Shown here: one piece after another, positions 1 through 13,384 of the stretch
Numbering within the stretch: position 1 is the stretch's first letter
Layout of the letters: each line of letters begins with the position of its first letter
Origin: Trogon surrucura
Taxonomy: Eukaryota; Chordata; Aves; Trogoniformes; Trogonidae
NCBI GenBank assembly: GCA_020746105.1
Contig: CM036617.1
Location: forward strand, 134,753,845 to 134,817,844
DNA length: 64,000 nt
Direction of reading: 5' to 3'
Made by a program: the position numbers and the translations under genes
The notes under the pieces: model-generated
Seen by the model: only the letters and a program-made list of their open reading frames with translations
The model's database searches: none
Told to the model about the DNA's origin: nothing

Positions 1-750
1 ATTTCAAGAGCTGCTAGCTAGGATTTTGCACCATGCAAACTATGATGCCAGGACTAGTTCCGCGTAAAAGACACTGGGCTAACCTGGGCTTTCTAATCCA
101 AATTAATTAAATTGAAGTCATCAGAGGTATAAAATAATAGAGGCATGAATGAGTAGATTATGGACCTGGTCTGAAATCATGGAGAAGCTGGGAATTTGCT
201 TTACTTAAATACAGTGCTTGAAATGAAGAATTCTGTAAGCTCTCTTGTATTTTAAAAGATGGTTACCCATAGAATATAAATACTGTGCTTTCCGTACTTT
301 CTTTGGAAATCACCGCTGTTTCTCTATGACAGTGGCAAAACAAGGCCAAGACTTACACAAGTAAATCACTTGGTTCGAGTTGCAGAACAGACTCTCATGA
401 TACTAACAGAACAGACCCACTTCAGCATAGACATGCTGAATTTTTACATGTGAATATGAAGCTTGAAGGCTGTTTCTGGTTTGTGGAAGTACATAATGAG
501 GATGCTAAAGAATTTCCCCAAATTTGGAATTTCTTACTGATCATTTTCAACTGTTTGTTGATTCTATAGGTAAAAAAATATTTGTTGATTCTAAAAGCAT
601 ATTTAAGAATGATTCATTAAAGGATGACACAGTCTTTTGAGCTTCCTGCTATTGCTGAATCAGTGTCTGCATTCCCAACAAAAACATATATTGGAAGATT
701 CTTCAAAATTCTGTGATTAGAGTTAATAGGAAAAAGAATTTCCTTAATAT

Positions 751-782
<32 letters not shown>

Positions 783-2500
783 GCGGGCAATAGTTAAAGT
801 GCATGAGAATGGGGAAAGAAAATAGAGAATTTCCTGTTGCATCCTGCTTCATGAGAAGCATCATGCTAGTATCAGTTCCCTGACTTCCCTGCTACACATC
901 GTGAGAGCAAAATTAAGTATATTTCTTCAAAGAAATCAAAGTGGGGTCTGAGGATACGTGTTGATAGCTGTTTCTGTGTTTCTGCTGGGAAGGTGTTTCA
1001 AGACATATTGCTCCCCAAGCAGCACTTTCTTCCAGGAATTCTGTTGAATCCTTCAACTGGATAGACAGGCATTCTGGAACACCATCTGTTCTCAGATGGC
1101 AGAAGAAAAAAACAGCACCATGTTCAATAAGCACCAACATTTTGGTCTACATATCCAGAAGTTCTGCTTCTTCTTCAGGTGGATGAAACCCTTCTTCACT
1201 GAGGAATCCACCTACCTCTCTTCAGTCAAACTCTCTCTCCTTTCTAATTCTTTCCCTGGCAATGGATAAACCAGTCACAGGCTGAAGATTCTGTCTCTTG
1301 TCTCCTGGAAATAGGGATGCTGACAGGAATCTTGCATGTATCTTTAAAGTTCAGTTCATCTTTCATAAACTGAGTGCCTGTTTGGAAAGATTCTCTGCCA
1401 TCAATTTCATCCCTCTGGAGGCCCATCCTTACCTTTTCAGAAGTGTTCCCTGATGCTTTCCACACTGTATTTCCACTGTTTGCCTTAAAAATAGATGCCT
1501 TCTCCTTCACAAGGAACTGATCACAACAGCAACTGCTGTTGTCAGCTCCATGGGAACCTACTAGCTAAGGGTTACTTCCAGGTTCTTCTGCAAGAAAAAC
1601 ATGATGCTGATTCAGTTCTTTTTATGGGAATGAGCAAAAATTAAGAGACAGGCAGAGCCCATTGTTTTCTGGCTTGCAAGGAAGGAAGAAGGAAAGTGGA
1701 TATGGCACAGGACTCCAATCTGGTTGGAGCACAGAGTGAAACTTTGCTGCTCTCAGGATCTGTCCTTATATAGGAGATAGTTACCTTTCTGCAAAATGGA
1801 TGTACATGGCTGGAGCAGTCCAATAAATAGCGTACTGTTCCATAATGAAATCTCCATTTTATATCATAGGTATAGTGAGAGGTTAGTAAGGTAGAAAAGA
1901 GGGCTCTGTGTTCTCTTCTGATGCTCCTCAGTCCTACTTCTTTGTATTTGTGAAGAATTGCAGCATAGGGAACTGAAATACATACGGATGTTCTTGCAGC
2001 ATGGCTTTGAAGCAGGCTGCATGGGTACCACCCACAGATTGTGCAGCAAGAGTAGTTGGAAGACTCATGTGGCAGGACCTCACAGCTGAGAGGTGTGTAG
2101 GGACTGCTTTCACACAGACTCACCTAAGACAGTAAATGCCATGGAGACACCGGGGCTTTCATCTCTCGGAGGAAACAGCGAAGGATGTGGTTAGCAGCTC
2201 ATCTCATTTATTGAAACAATCAGCACAAATATTCACAAAGGTAAATAGCACTGCAGATTACTTCATATCAGGTGTTTGCTTAAACCATTGTCAGTTTGAG
2301 ATACAGAGATTAATCCTTCTCAAAGCTCAGGTTTAACTTAACCACAGGATATATGTCATTTGTCTGAAACTCAAAATCCTTCCAGCACAGCCTGAGTAAG
2401 GAAGAAAGTGGTTTCCTTCTTAACTGTTTGTTTTTCTTCAGACACCCCCGTCTTTACCTTAGCATTGAGTGTATTAACTCCATCTCTTAGCTCCATCTAT
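1..2500. other. No identified gene; exon-like stretches on - strand
   Basis: Mostly AT-rich, with a poly-T run at about 759-782. The - strand between about 900 and 2140 is richer in GC. It holds an exon-like segment at 1441-1524 and an ATG with a GTGAGT donor near 2120-2140. No product is recognised. Confidence 0.4.
1441..1524 (-). CDS. Unrecognised exon-like segment
   Basis: On the - strand an acceptor-like TTGTGATCAG is followed by 28 open codons (FLVKEKASIF, then KANSGNTVWKASGNTSEK) and a strong donor AAG|GTAAGG. The composition looks protein-like, but I know no homologue and no partner exon is certain. It could be a chance exon. Confidence 0.2.
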
Positions 2501-2529
2501 GTTTTGTTTCAAAATAACAACAATTCAAA

Positions 2530-5172
2530 GACACAACAATTCAAAGTGTATCAACTTTGGAAAAAGGGGCATGTGGATCAGGAAGCGTTTAAGGATATTG
2601 TAAGGTCATGCAGAAAAAGAATTAGAGCAGTGAAAGCGCAGTTAGAACTTGATCTGGCCATCTCTGTAAAGGATAATAAAAAGTGCTTTTATAATACTTT
2701 AATAACAAAAGGAGGGTCAGAGAAAATCTCCGTTCCTTATTGTATGAGAGGGGGAACATAATAACAGAAGATAAGGAAAAGGCTGAGGTACATAATACAT
2801 TCTTTGCCTTTAACAAGAAGACACTCTGTCCTCAGGGCAAGTGGGCTCCTGAGTTGGTAGACAGGGATGAGAAACAGAATACCCCTCTTGTAATCCAGGA
2901 GGAAGTAGTTAGTAACCTTCTGTGCCAGTTAGATCCCAACGAGTCCATGGGTCCAGATGGGGTTCATCCTAGGATGCCGAGGGAGCTGGGAGAAGAACTG
3001 GCTAAGCCGCTCTCTATCATTTATCCTGACTAACTCTAAATCCTGACTAACTATAAAACCTGACTAACTGGGGAGGTCCCAGATGACTGGAGTTTGGCCA
3101 ACGTGATGCCAAGCCATAAGAAGGGCCAGAAGGCGGATCCGGGGAACTATAGGCCTGTCAGCCTGACCCCAGTGCCTGGAAAGGTGTCGTGGGTTAGGGC
3201 TGGGCCGGCCACTAACGCAGACAGACGCTTTCTAACCCCCTCTTCCCCCCCCGCCAAACGGGAAGAGAAAAGGGAATGAGGCAGAGAGACTTACGGGTTA
3301 GGGAAGGAAAATTAGAACAGTTCTAATGAAAATAATAGAAATAATGGTAAAAAGATAAAAGAACTATATACAACTATAGATAGTAGCCTGATATCAAACC
3401 CGACTCCCTCCCCCAATAGCAATCACCACTGGTGCTGCAGAGCAGGAGGCACTGGGGAAGCCCCAGGCTCAGCGGCGGTGGGGATCTGGATACAGGGAGC
3501 TGGATTTGGGAACTCAGGATCCAGATCAAAATCAGGAGGTCAGATGGAATCCTCTCTGGACACCGGCCATTGCAGGAAAGGGCGAAATGAAGGAAAAAGG
3601 GACGAAACTCTTGTGATCACTCAATTTATACTAAATATGATGTATATGGGATGGAATACTCTTGTTGGTCCCCTGTCCTGTCTATTACCCCCCGGAGGTG
3701 TCACCTTTTACTTCCTTGTGCCCCCCTCTTACTACCTGGCACCCCCAGCGTGGCACACAAGAGCCAGCAGTGGCCTTGGTCACTATAGGAATAAGTATAA
3801 GCAAGAGCCTTTCTGCATCCCAGTCTCAGGCTGTAACTGTAAACATCAGGTGTTATCACTGCCAGTAGCACACACTGTCTGCAAAAACATGCTGCTGACT
3901 TCAGAACGTGGAGCCATTTAGAAGACACTAAACTGGAAAGTAAAAATCACTAAACAGGACTGGGTTTTTAGCTAAACCCAGGACAAAAGGTTATGGAGCA
4001 GGTCCTCCCGAGTGCCATCAAGTGGTACGTACCTCGATTTCAGCAAGGCCTTTGACAGAGTCTCCCACAGCATCCTCCTGGAAAAGCTGACAGCCCACGG
4101 TTTGAGCAGATGCCCCCTTCACTGAGTGAAAAACTGATTGGATGACTGGGCCCAGAGAGTGGTGGTGAATGGTGCTGCATCCAGTTGGTGTCCAGTGACC
4201 AGTGGTGTCCCCCAGGGATCAGTACTGGGCCCAGTCCTGTTCAACATCTTTATTGATCACCTGGATGAGGGGATTGAGTCTACCCCTAGTAAATTCGCGA
4301 ATGACACCAAATTGATCAGGAGTATCTATCTGCAAGAGGGTAGGAAGGCTCTGCAGAGAGACCTGGACAGGCTGGGTGGATGGGCCGAGGCCAACGGTAG
4401 GAAGTTCAATAGGGCTAAGTTCAACGTCCTACACTTTGGCCACAATAACCCCCTGCAGCGCTACAGACTGGAGGAGGAGTGGCTGGAGAGAGGCCCGGCA
4501 GAGAGGGACCTGGGAGTGCTGGGTGACAGCTGGTTGAACATGAGCCAGCAGTGTGCCCAGGTGGCCCAGAAGGCCAATGGCATCCTGGCTTGTCTCAGGA
4601 ACAGCAGGAGTAGGGATGTAATTCTGCCCCTGTGCTCAGCACTGGTGAGGCCTCTCCTCGAGTGCTGTGTGCGGGTCTGGGCCCCTCACCGCAAGAAAGA
4701 CATTGAGGGGCTGGAGTGGATCCAGAGGAGAGCAACGAGGCTGGGGAAGGGACTGGAGGGAAAGTCCTATGAGGAGAGACTGAGGGAGCTGGGAGTGTTT
4801 AACCTGGAGAAGAGAAGACTCATGGAGGACCTTATCACTCTCTACAAATACCTGAAGGGAGGTTGTAGTCAGGTGGGGGTCAGGCTCTTCTCCCAGGCAA
4901 CTGGTGACAGGATGAGAGGGCACAGCCTGAAATTGCATCATGGAAGGTTTAGGTTGGATCTCAGGAAGCACTTCCTCACGGAGAGGGTGATCAGGCACTG
5001 GGATGCATTGCCCAGAGAAGTGGTGGAGTCACTGTCCCTGGAGGTCTTTAAGGAGAGGCTGGATGTGGCAATTACTACCATGGTCTAGCCAATGTGATGG
5101 TGTTGGGTCATAGGCTGGACTTCATGATCTCAGAGGTCTTTTCCAGCCTCAACAATTCTGTGATTCTGTGAT
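2530..5172 (+). mobile_element. CR1 LINE, 5'-truncated, split by a solo LTR
   Basis: CR1 ORF2 is read in pieces. The pre-RT region has SMGPDGVHPR and the RT region has GNYRPVSLTPVPGK. A long open stretch at 4138-5088 (316 codons) contains [20 protein letters not shown] and the 3' domain. The catalytic FADD is FAND here. The element ends in the repeated TTCTGTGA tail. The 801-bp LTR at 3185-3985 interrupts it exactly within GGAAAGG|TTATGG. Some RT sequence just after the insertion is also missing. Confidence 0.93.
3185..3985 (+). mobile_element. Solo LTR of an avian endogenous retrovirus
   Basis: An 801-bp segment from TGTCGTGGG to AGGACA. It is flanked by a perfect 5-bp target duplication AAAGG (3180-3184 and 3986-3990) inside a CR1. 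No internal retroviral region is present, so it is a solo LTR. A second member of the same family lies at 6336-7104 in the opposite orientation. It is younger than its CR1 host. Confidence 0.85.
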
Positions 5173-5361
5173 GTAGCCCCAAAACAAGTATTGCAGCTTG
5201 TTTGTATTAACTTTGGACCACAAGACATGTGTTTGTGTGTGTGTGTCTTCGTCACTCACTTTCACAGATGTATGAAACTGAAGGTCTTAAGACCTGGAGA
5301 GGGCTTATAGAAATATGCACAGCCTTCTGTACAAAAGGATTCATATTCTGATTAAATACAC

Positions 5362-5908
5362 CTCACCTGGAGTACTGTGTCCAGCTGTGGAGCCCTCAAC
5401 ACATGAAGAACATGGACTTGTTGGAGCGGGTCCAGAAGAGGGCCACAAAAACAATTAGAGCACTGGAGCACCTTTGCTATGACAACAGGCTGAAAGAGTT
5501 GGGGTTGTCCAACCTGGAGAAGAGAAGGCTCTGTGGAGACCTTACAGCGGCCTGCCAGTACCTGAAGGGGGCCTGCAGGAAAGCTGGGGAGGGACTGTTT
5601 ACAAGGATGTGTAGAGACAGGATGAGGGGCAATGGCTTTAGACTAGAGCAGGGCAGATTTAGATTAGATATCAGGAAGGAGTTCTTTGCTATGAGGATGG
5701 TGAAACACTGGAACAGGTTGCCCAGAGAGATGGGGAGGCTCCATCCCTGGAGACATTCAAGGTCAGGCTTGATGGAGCTCTGAGCAACCTGATCCAGTTA
5801 AAGATGTCCCTGCTCACTGCAGGGGTTGGACTAGATGATCTTTAAAGGTGCCTTCCAGCCCAATACATTCTGCGATTCTATGATTCTATAATTCTATCAT
5901 TCTATGAC
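5362..5908 (+). mobile_element. CR1 LINE 3' fragment
   Basis: The C-terminal end of ORF2 ([34 protein letters not shown]) and a complete 3' end with TTCTATGA-type repeats. 5'-truncated; open from 5403 to 5783. Confidence 0.92.
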
Positions 5909-6300
5909 AATATTTTTCTCTGGATGTAGCTATTTGATCTAACAGCCATGGATTCATTTATAGCAATTTTTTTAAAAAGGTGAGAAATTAACATGGACTT
6001 AGCAACTCAAGAACTCGCAGTTTTCACTCAGCTTTTCACGAGGTCCTGAAAGTCTTAGATTTGCAGGGCAATACCAGTCGCAAATAGCTGTTATCAGCAC
6101 ACACTTATTTATCTCGGAGGAAGAAGTATCACAATAAATCATTTAATATTTATGTTATTCTGCATTTTTTGATGATTAACATCTCTGCTGCTTTCTCTAA
6201 GCATACGAATCAGATAAAGATTCAGTTATGGTCTTTTCAATTCAGAGAAGGAATTCACATTTAAAGGGCTCAGATACATTTTTAAAATGTGTTGTAATTC

Positions 6301-6328
6301 AGTTTTCACAGAAACCTCTGTGAAAACT
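6301..6328. repeat. Perfect 11-bp inverted repeat
   Basis: AGTTTTCACAG and CTGTGAAAACT separated by 6 nt, next to the end of the LTR at 6336. It could be a chance hairpin or the edge of an older element. Confidence 0.6.
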
Positions 6329-6335
6329 TCCGGTT

Positions 6336-7104
6336 TGTTGTGGTTTGTGCTAAAACAGAACCGATTTTGTTCAGTAATTTTGATTTTCAGCTACATCTCT
6401 TTCAAGAGGCTGCAGTTTCTGAAGTTAACAGAATCTCTTTGCAGACAGTTTCTTCTACTAGAAGTGATGATGCCTGATGTCCAACCCAACACATAATATG
6501 GTTCTCTGTCTATAGTTACGACTAAGGACTGGTATGCAGAAAGAAAGGTTTTTGCTTATACTTGCTCCTATAGTGACCAGGCTCACCACTATATCTTTTG
6601 TGCCACATTGGGGGAGTCACGGACAAGAATACAAGAGTATCCCCATTCCATATACATAATTTTCAGCATAAAGCTGAGGGATCATGGGGGTTAACCACTT
6701 TTTCTACTTCTTTCTTTAGTGGGCAGCATCTGAGGAGGACTCCATCCTATCTTCTGCCTTTCATTCCGATCCTGAGTTCCCAAATCCAGCTCCCGTATCC
6801 AGCTCCCCTCTGCCCCTGAGTCTGGGGCTTCCCTGGTGCCACCTGCTTTGCAGCATCAATGGTGATTGCTGTCAGAAGGGAGTTGGGTTTGACACCAGGT
6901 TTTGTATTTTTGTGTGTAGTTCATTATTTTCATTATTTCCTTATTAACACTATTGTTGTTTTATTAAAGATGTTTTAATTTGCTTTTACAATCAATAAAT
7001 CTCTCTGCCTTATTCTCTTTCCTTTCCTGTTTGGGGAGGGAGAGGGGTTGAGAGCATCTGTCAGCATTTAGTGGCCAGCCCAGCCATAACCCTGGGCAGG
7101 TACA
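6336..7104 (-). mobile_element. Solo LTR, same family as 3185-3985, opposite strand
   Basis: The reverse complement matches the first LTR along its length. Examples are GGTTATGGCTGGGCTGGCCACT at the start, CACTATAGGAGCAAGTATAAGC in the middle, and a CAACA end. The copies are clearly diverged. No internal region or clear target duplication was found. Confidence 0.8.
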
Positions 7105-7939
7105 AACCATAGGGTTTTTCTCACTAAATTATTATTAAGACTAATTTTTAGTAAGAACAATGTGATTGAATATGCTTCATTATTTTTTTTTAAATCTTGG
7201 TTTAACATTTTGTGGTACAGTGATTGAAAGGTCTCGTTCTATGTTCAGTTTGTTTTGATGCTTGGTCTTTATGGCTGCCATAGCTGAAAAAGACATCTCA
7301 TGTAAATTCAAATGGAAGAAGTATATTGTTGGCTGCACTTGCTAAATCATGATACTAATTTTTCAGCCCCACCCACCACTTATGCAAAGCTTTTTTTGAA
7401 ATCAGCTAGTAAATTATGTCAAAATCTGCAAACTAGTCAGAGGTGTTGCATTTTTATTGTGTTCAAAACCCACGGAAACTCTTCCTTTGGGAAATTTTTA
7501 AATAGGCTAGAAAGTTTTGTTTCCAAATTTCCAAATTTTCTAAATGCACATGTATGAGAGTTTTTGTAGGTGACATACATCATATTCAGCAAGAAAATCA
7601 CAGAAATTTCCACAGCACAATTTTCTTTTGAAAAGCAGTCACTTTCTCATCCACTCTTAAAATGCCACTTTCACTTTGAAGGGATACATAAAGTGTGTTT
7701 ATTTTTTTTGAAAATAACTGCTGGATAACCTACTACTGACGGAAGCTTCCCATCACAGAAATCACAAATTCAGAACACTTGTCTTTTTGTAAATGAAAAA
7801 TGTCTAAGTGGTCTTTAAATTCAACAACTCTTTTAAGCCTATTGCCACGATATAACCAGCAAATGTCTGTGTGATACTGTATTGTTTTTTTGTGGTAAGC
7901 TTTTAGTAAAAGGAGGAGCTTCTGTGAGAAGAGACCAGG

Positions 7940-8240
7940 TACTACCCCCATGTCACACAGAGCCAGTTGCAGTCACCTCCAAAATGGACCCACTGCAGGC
8001 CAAGTGTGAGCAACACTGGTGGTGCCCCTGTGATAACATATTTAAGAAAGGGTAAAAAACACTGCACAGCAGCTGTGAGAGAGAGAGGAGTGAAAAAGCG
8101 TGAAACAACTATGCAAACACCAGGGTCAGCAAAGAAGAAGGGAAGGAGGTGCTCCAGGCACCAGAGCAGAGATTCCCCTGTAGTCCGTGGTGAAGATAGT
8201 GATGCCGTGAAAAGCTCAAATCAGAACTTAATAGCCTTGA
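7940..8240 (+). mobile_element. Probable endogenous retrovirus fragment
   Basis: A GC-richer block with CAAAATGGACCCACTGCAGG and GTGAGAGAGAGAGGAGTGAA resembles sequence I associate with avian ERVL-type elements. No LTR boundary is seen; only a scrap remains. Confidence 0.35.
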
Positions 8241-9053
8241 TGTCTATTAAGCAGGTATTGTTTATTGCATATCTCATTCCATCTCTGAAGATAAGAGCAT
8301 CCTGTCCTTGAGGAAAAGGTTCCGGGAAAAGCTCACCTTGTGGAATACCTATCTCACACCTCCATTGTCCCACTGATTCTGTTTGCCCAGGCTTACTGAG
8401 TCTTTTACATACCAGCTAAAACTACAGTTCTGGCTATAACTATGGCTCCAGCTAAAAACCACTGCTTCAGACTGTATGTGCATGTGTCTGTTTCTCTATA
8501 TGCCTGAGGAGCATGTGCTCAGCCTCACTATCACTAAAACTCACTAAAACAGAGCCATAGCACCTATGAATCACCAGGATAACGGATTCATCAACTTGTA
8601 GCAGTACAGTCCTTAGATTATAGAATCTAATTAAGAAGAATACTAATCACAGAGACTGCTTTAAGCAAGTGTCATAAATACCGTCTATGGCTGGTGATAT
8701 TTCAACAGGATAGATTAGTTCTACATTTAGTGAAGTTATGTAACAATGTGCTAACATCTGTTAGTATTTATTAACATGCTACAGTACCATTCTAATAGTA
8801 GAAGTTGCTTGTACAATTAGAGAATTGGACACAGATTATGCCAGCAAGTTGGTTACAAATATTATTCTTAATTTAGCTTTTGTAGACTATTAGTATGTTA
8901 CAATTCATCCCATATGTCATGATTAAACTACAGAACTTGCAGTTGCTTCATGCAACTTTCTATTGTCCTGGCAATCCTGAGGTTATACTATGTTGTGTGC
9001 TTGTGCTCAAACTAGGACAGTGGATCAGCAGAAAGTGCCAAATCTTGACATCT

Positions 9054-9381
9054 TGTCAAGGGGGAATGTCAGGAGGATGGAGCCAGGCTCTTTTCAGCGG
9101 CGTCCACTGACAAGACAAGGGGCAATGGGTGGAAGCTGGAACACAGGAGGTTCCAGAAAAATATGAGGAAAAACTTTTTTACTGTGAGGGTGACCGAGCA
9201 CTGGAACAGGCTGCCCAGGGAGGTTGTGGAATCTCCTTCTCTTGAGACATTCAAAACCCACCTGGACGCGTTCCTGTGCGCTCTACTGTAGGTGATCCTG
9301 CTCTGGCAGGGGAGTTGGACTAGATGATCTTTAAGGTCCCTTCCAACCTTTAACATTCTGTGATTCTGTGATTCTGTGACA
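9054..9381 (+). mobile_element. CR1 LINE 3' fragment
   Basis: About 328 bp from the last part of ORF2 ([10 protein letters not shown]-type reading) to a TTCTGTGA repeat tail. It is closely similar to the end of the copy at 15412-16338, so the same subfamily. Confidence 0.9.
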
Positions 9382-12300
9382 TAAAGAAGGTCACCTTCAG
9401 GGTTCAGGGTAACAGGCAGTTACCTAGTGCCTATCACCAGTTGTCATCATATCACATTCTAGATGCCAATATGTGTGAAGAAGGTCCTCCACTGCCTTGC
9501 CATCTCGATGTTGATCACTGGGCAGCCAATTTGAAGTCCATAGTTCAGATGGAGATGGAGGTCTCCCAGATCATCCTCCAGACTGTCTAGCCAGGAGTCA
9601 AAACTAACATCACAGAGATGTTAGCTGAACCTAAACTCACTATTTTCATGGAGACAATAAATAAAGTACATATCCCCATATGCTGTTTGTAGAGAGGCTA
9701 CTCTCAGTAGATCCATTTCAAAAGCTACTCAACATGTTGCAAGTCCAGAGGGAGACCTATGGATGCAACAGAGATTACAATGACCGTATGTTCTGAGAAG
9801 CAGCAGGAGGAGCTGTTCCATAAAGGAAAGTGAGCTTAAGAAGTTCACATCACCACAAGGCAGGCAGTGTCACTAAAGGCACTGTCAGGCATGCAGTCCC
9901 ACAGTGTATGAGCAAAGATAGTGCATAAGCTCTGTGATGATAACTAGGGTCAGCCAGCAGTCCAGTGATTGCCAGACAAGTCCATAGTGATGTGTCCAAG
10001 ATCAAGCCAGAAATTCAAGTCCACAGGTCAGGATCAGTATCTAGATCAGTTAAGCATGTGTAAAGGCATAGGCATAGTTGCAGCATAGCTGAGATAGGGA
10101 CCAATGGTGAGTCCCCAGCTTAGAAGCAGCTCCTGAATGTAGGGGAGGCCAAGCTCAACTTGGGCTTCTCACAGCAATTTGATTTCAGGTCAGCAAGATG
10201 CACTGTGAAAGCTGACTCTGAATCTAGGCAGCCAAAAACCCAGAGCCAGTGGAGAGGGAATGCACCCAGGGCCCTGACAATAGGCACCATGGCAGTTATC
10301 CTTGAGTCCATCCCAGTACCCTCTTTCTACCATCTGGTGGTAGAAATAATAACATAGTGCTATTCAATGCAAGTAAATTACAAGAGTTTGACCAAGAAAA
10401 CAGTTTGTTTAAACAGAATTAACTATCACAGCAGATTGGTAGCTAAGTACATAAATAAAATAGTTCAGTAAATGTATGGAGAATAAGTGTATGGTATTCT
10501 GGGCTGTTTTAACAGATGCATAACCAGTAGATTAAAGGAAGTGATTCCCTCTCTCAGAAATTTTTAAGACAGTACCTGGAATACTGTATCCAGTATTAAG
10601 GGGAAATTTTATTTTTCTAGTGACTGGAGACTATTAAATCATCAGATTTAATTTGGAAAGAGAGATTCATGGTTTTTGGAGAGAGATACGGAATTCAAAA
10701 TCATCTTGACAAACTGGAGATGCAGACTGAAAAAAATGTGGTCAAGTGCATATGGATATGAACAAACATATGCATAAATAATTGATGGAGAAGCAGCTGT
10801 CAGCAGAACTGCAGAGAAGGATCTGGTGGATACAGCAACAGTTGTGAAGCAATTGTAAAAATGACAGATGTCATGCTGGGCTATACAAACAGAAATTTTT
10901 ATTTATTGTACAAATTAAGGCGTTGTACTGTTCTGTGTAGTTTTGTAAAAGTTGTGCTGCAGAACTGCAAAAATTTAAAAAAGCGCAAAAATAAGAAGTA
11001 CTAGCCTTGTTCAGTTTAGAGATAAGAAATCTGCTTACATGTGCAAAAAAATCCTGAAGATACAGGAATAAACTTTTCTCCATGTACATTATGGGGAAGG
11101 CACGGAGTGGCAGGCTTCATAATTACAAAGTTAGATCCTTTTTGCGATTAGAATGTTAAAAAAAAAAAAAGTCATGTGTATTCTCTTTGCAAACTTTTTA
11201 GAAGTGTATGAACAAGAAGCTGCAGGAATGCCACAGGGAAAGTTGATCCTACCTTTGAGGAGTTGAAAGCACAGCTTGCTCATTTTACTACATAGAAGTC
11301 TAATAAAAAATCATTTGTTTCCATTTCATCAGTCTAGGAGAAAATCTTAACCTGTGAATTAGCTTGTTCAGTTTGTCTTTTAACTGCATACTGCAGTTTT
11401 TTGTACTTAGTAATACCTCATAGTCATAGAGGAAGTTACTTAGTTAATTTCAAAATAATCTTCATTGCTGGGCAGATACAAACAACTCCATTTTACAGGT
11501 GCACTGAGAAGCTGGAAGATTACTCAAATCCACATATTGCTTCAAGATCAGACATAGGAGTGGAACTTGAAATACCCAGAAGCCTGGGTTCAGACTTCAA
11601 CTACTGAAACAGTGCAATATCTGGAGATACTGATCTGAGTGAGAAGGGAAAGAAGAGAGGATATAAAATGAAAACTTGGTGGAAATACAGAGCAAACAAA
11701 CTGACATTCTGCTCAGGAGGAATGAGGTTGCTTTTTTCTGTTTAGATATATTGGTTCTCTTTGCATTTCACAGGCATTATTTGTGATCTTCTGAGGTATA
11801 TGAAGAACTTATTATCAAGTACAATTTAAACCACAGATGGAGAGAGGAGATTTGGGGACTGAACAGAAGAGAAGAATTTTTATGACTAATGACACTTCAA
11901 TATTTGGTCCACAAGTGTATCAAATGGTAAATAACATGGATGTACTTCTATCAAAAAAGTGTTGAAAACCAGTGGTTTTGCTGACACCTTCTAAAGCATT
12001 GCCAATGGCCATGGAATTCCTACAGTTTCTAATTTAAATGTAAATTCTATGCTTCAGTATAATTTCTTGTTGTGGTATTACAGTTAAACCATACATGTTA
12101 AGACACAAGTCTCTGAGTTTTGGGTGAGTGACTGTTGCATTTTAACAATCATGTCATCAGTGATTCTGCATTAGAAGAACTTAATCTACATGTGAAATAT
12201 AACTGATTCTGCCTGTTAGCCCCATATTCTCTCAAACTCAAGGGCCTTTTCACCTCAACATTTGCACCCATTGTTTAGATTCAAAGGCTTAGTTTTAATT

Positions 12301-13380
12301 TACTATCATCAAGCACAGAACTTAGGCTGAGTTTGCCATAAAAAGATATTAGTGAACAACTCCACATCTCACACAAGCTTATCTCTCGTCTCAGTTGGAT
12401 AGGTAGGACTAATGCAGTAAAGCACAGGACATAGTTTTTGTATTATTAAATTCACCGCTTCTGATTATGTTCAATATGACTTTCTGCTCTACCAATTTTT
12501 AGGAATCAGAACTGAATTTAGAGCAAATATCCTTTTAAATCACCTTGTAAACACTTGTAAAAGACAAAGTAAGCAGCTAGTACATTAAAAAACTATGAAA
12601 AACCATCTTCTAGGGTTTTTCTTCTAGGATATTTCAAAAGATGGTGCACTTAGAAGAAGAAAGAACTCAATTCTAGTCAGAGTCCCTCTGGCAAGTCTAC
12701 TGGACTGAAACTACATTTGCCTTAGCATGCCTCCTCAATAGCAAACTGTATGGCTGCTTATTCAGGGATTATGGCTTTATTCTTTCTTGCCCTCCTTTTT
12801 AAATAAAAGTTTCAGAGGCTAGGCCTTGCTTTTCTGAATGGAAAACAATGCCTCATGGGTGTTTTGGTATGATCTCAAAGTTTATGTCTGAATTTGTAAA
12901 GAGATATAAAACTGCAAAAAATCCCTTTAAATATAATTCTTTACCTTGTTGAATAGAAGAAAAATCAAGTTCTCACTAGTACAGTAACTGCAACAAACTA
13001 TAAAATCATTAACAATAGCCTGAAGTTATATTATAATTAAGCCTATTTATTTTTAGAGATTGTGAGATTGTGACCAGTGAAGCAATAAAATGAGATATTA
13101 AACTAACACATAAAATAGTACAAGAAATTCATGTAGGATAGGATTATGCCCAGGGAAATTCAAGAAAATAAGGTGGATGTTTTGTAGTTTCACCTTCAAT
13201 TTCTTCTGCCATTCGTACTTTCCATTCTTTCCCCTTTCCTGGCTTTCTTGCCTAATAGTCTCTACCCTCACAGAACACAGCTGACAGATTTTTAAGAACA
13301 CTTTCCACAGAAAGCAAGATCTCTAAATCCCCAGGTGTAAGACATCAGCAAAGCAAGGCAAGAGACCAGCATGGCTGAGT
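9382..13380. other. No identified gene
   Basis: A short poly-A run at 11158-11170 and the unclassified repeat at about 9880-10300 are the only recognisable items. The remaining sequence is AT-rich, and its longest open frames (about 70 codons) show no family motif. Confidence 0.5.
9880..10300 (+). repeat. Unclassified interspersed repeat, copy 1
   Basis: Shares ordered blocks with 24600-25045. Examples are GATTGCCAGACAAGTC, AAGTCCACAGGTCAGGATCA, TTGCAGCATAGCTGAGAT and AGAAGCAGCTCC. It also matches 44240-45065 on the opposite strand. The class is unknown; it could be LTR- or satellite-derived. Confidence 0.55.
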
Positions 13381-13384
13381 TGCA

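Noticed and set aside
4138-5088. 316-codon open frame as a host gene
   Set aside because: It is CR1 reverse-transcriptase sequence, with family motifs and a CR1 tail.
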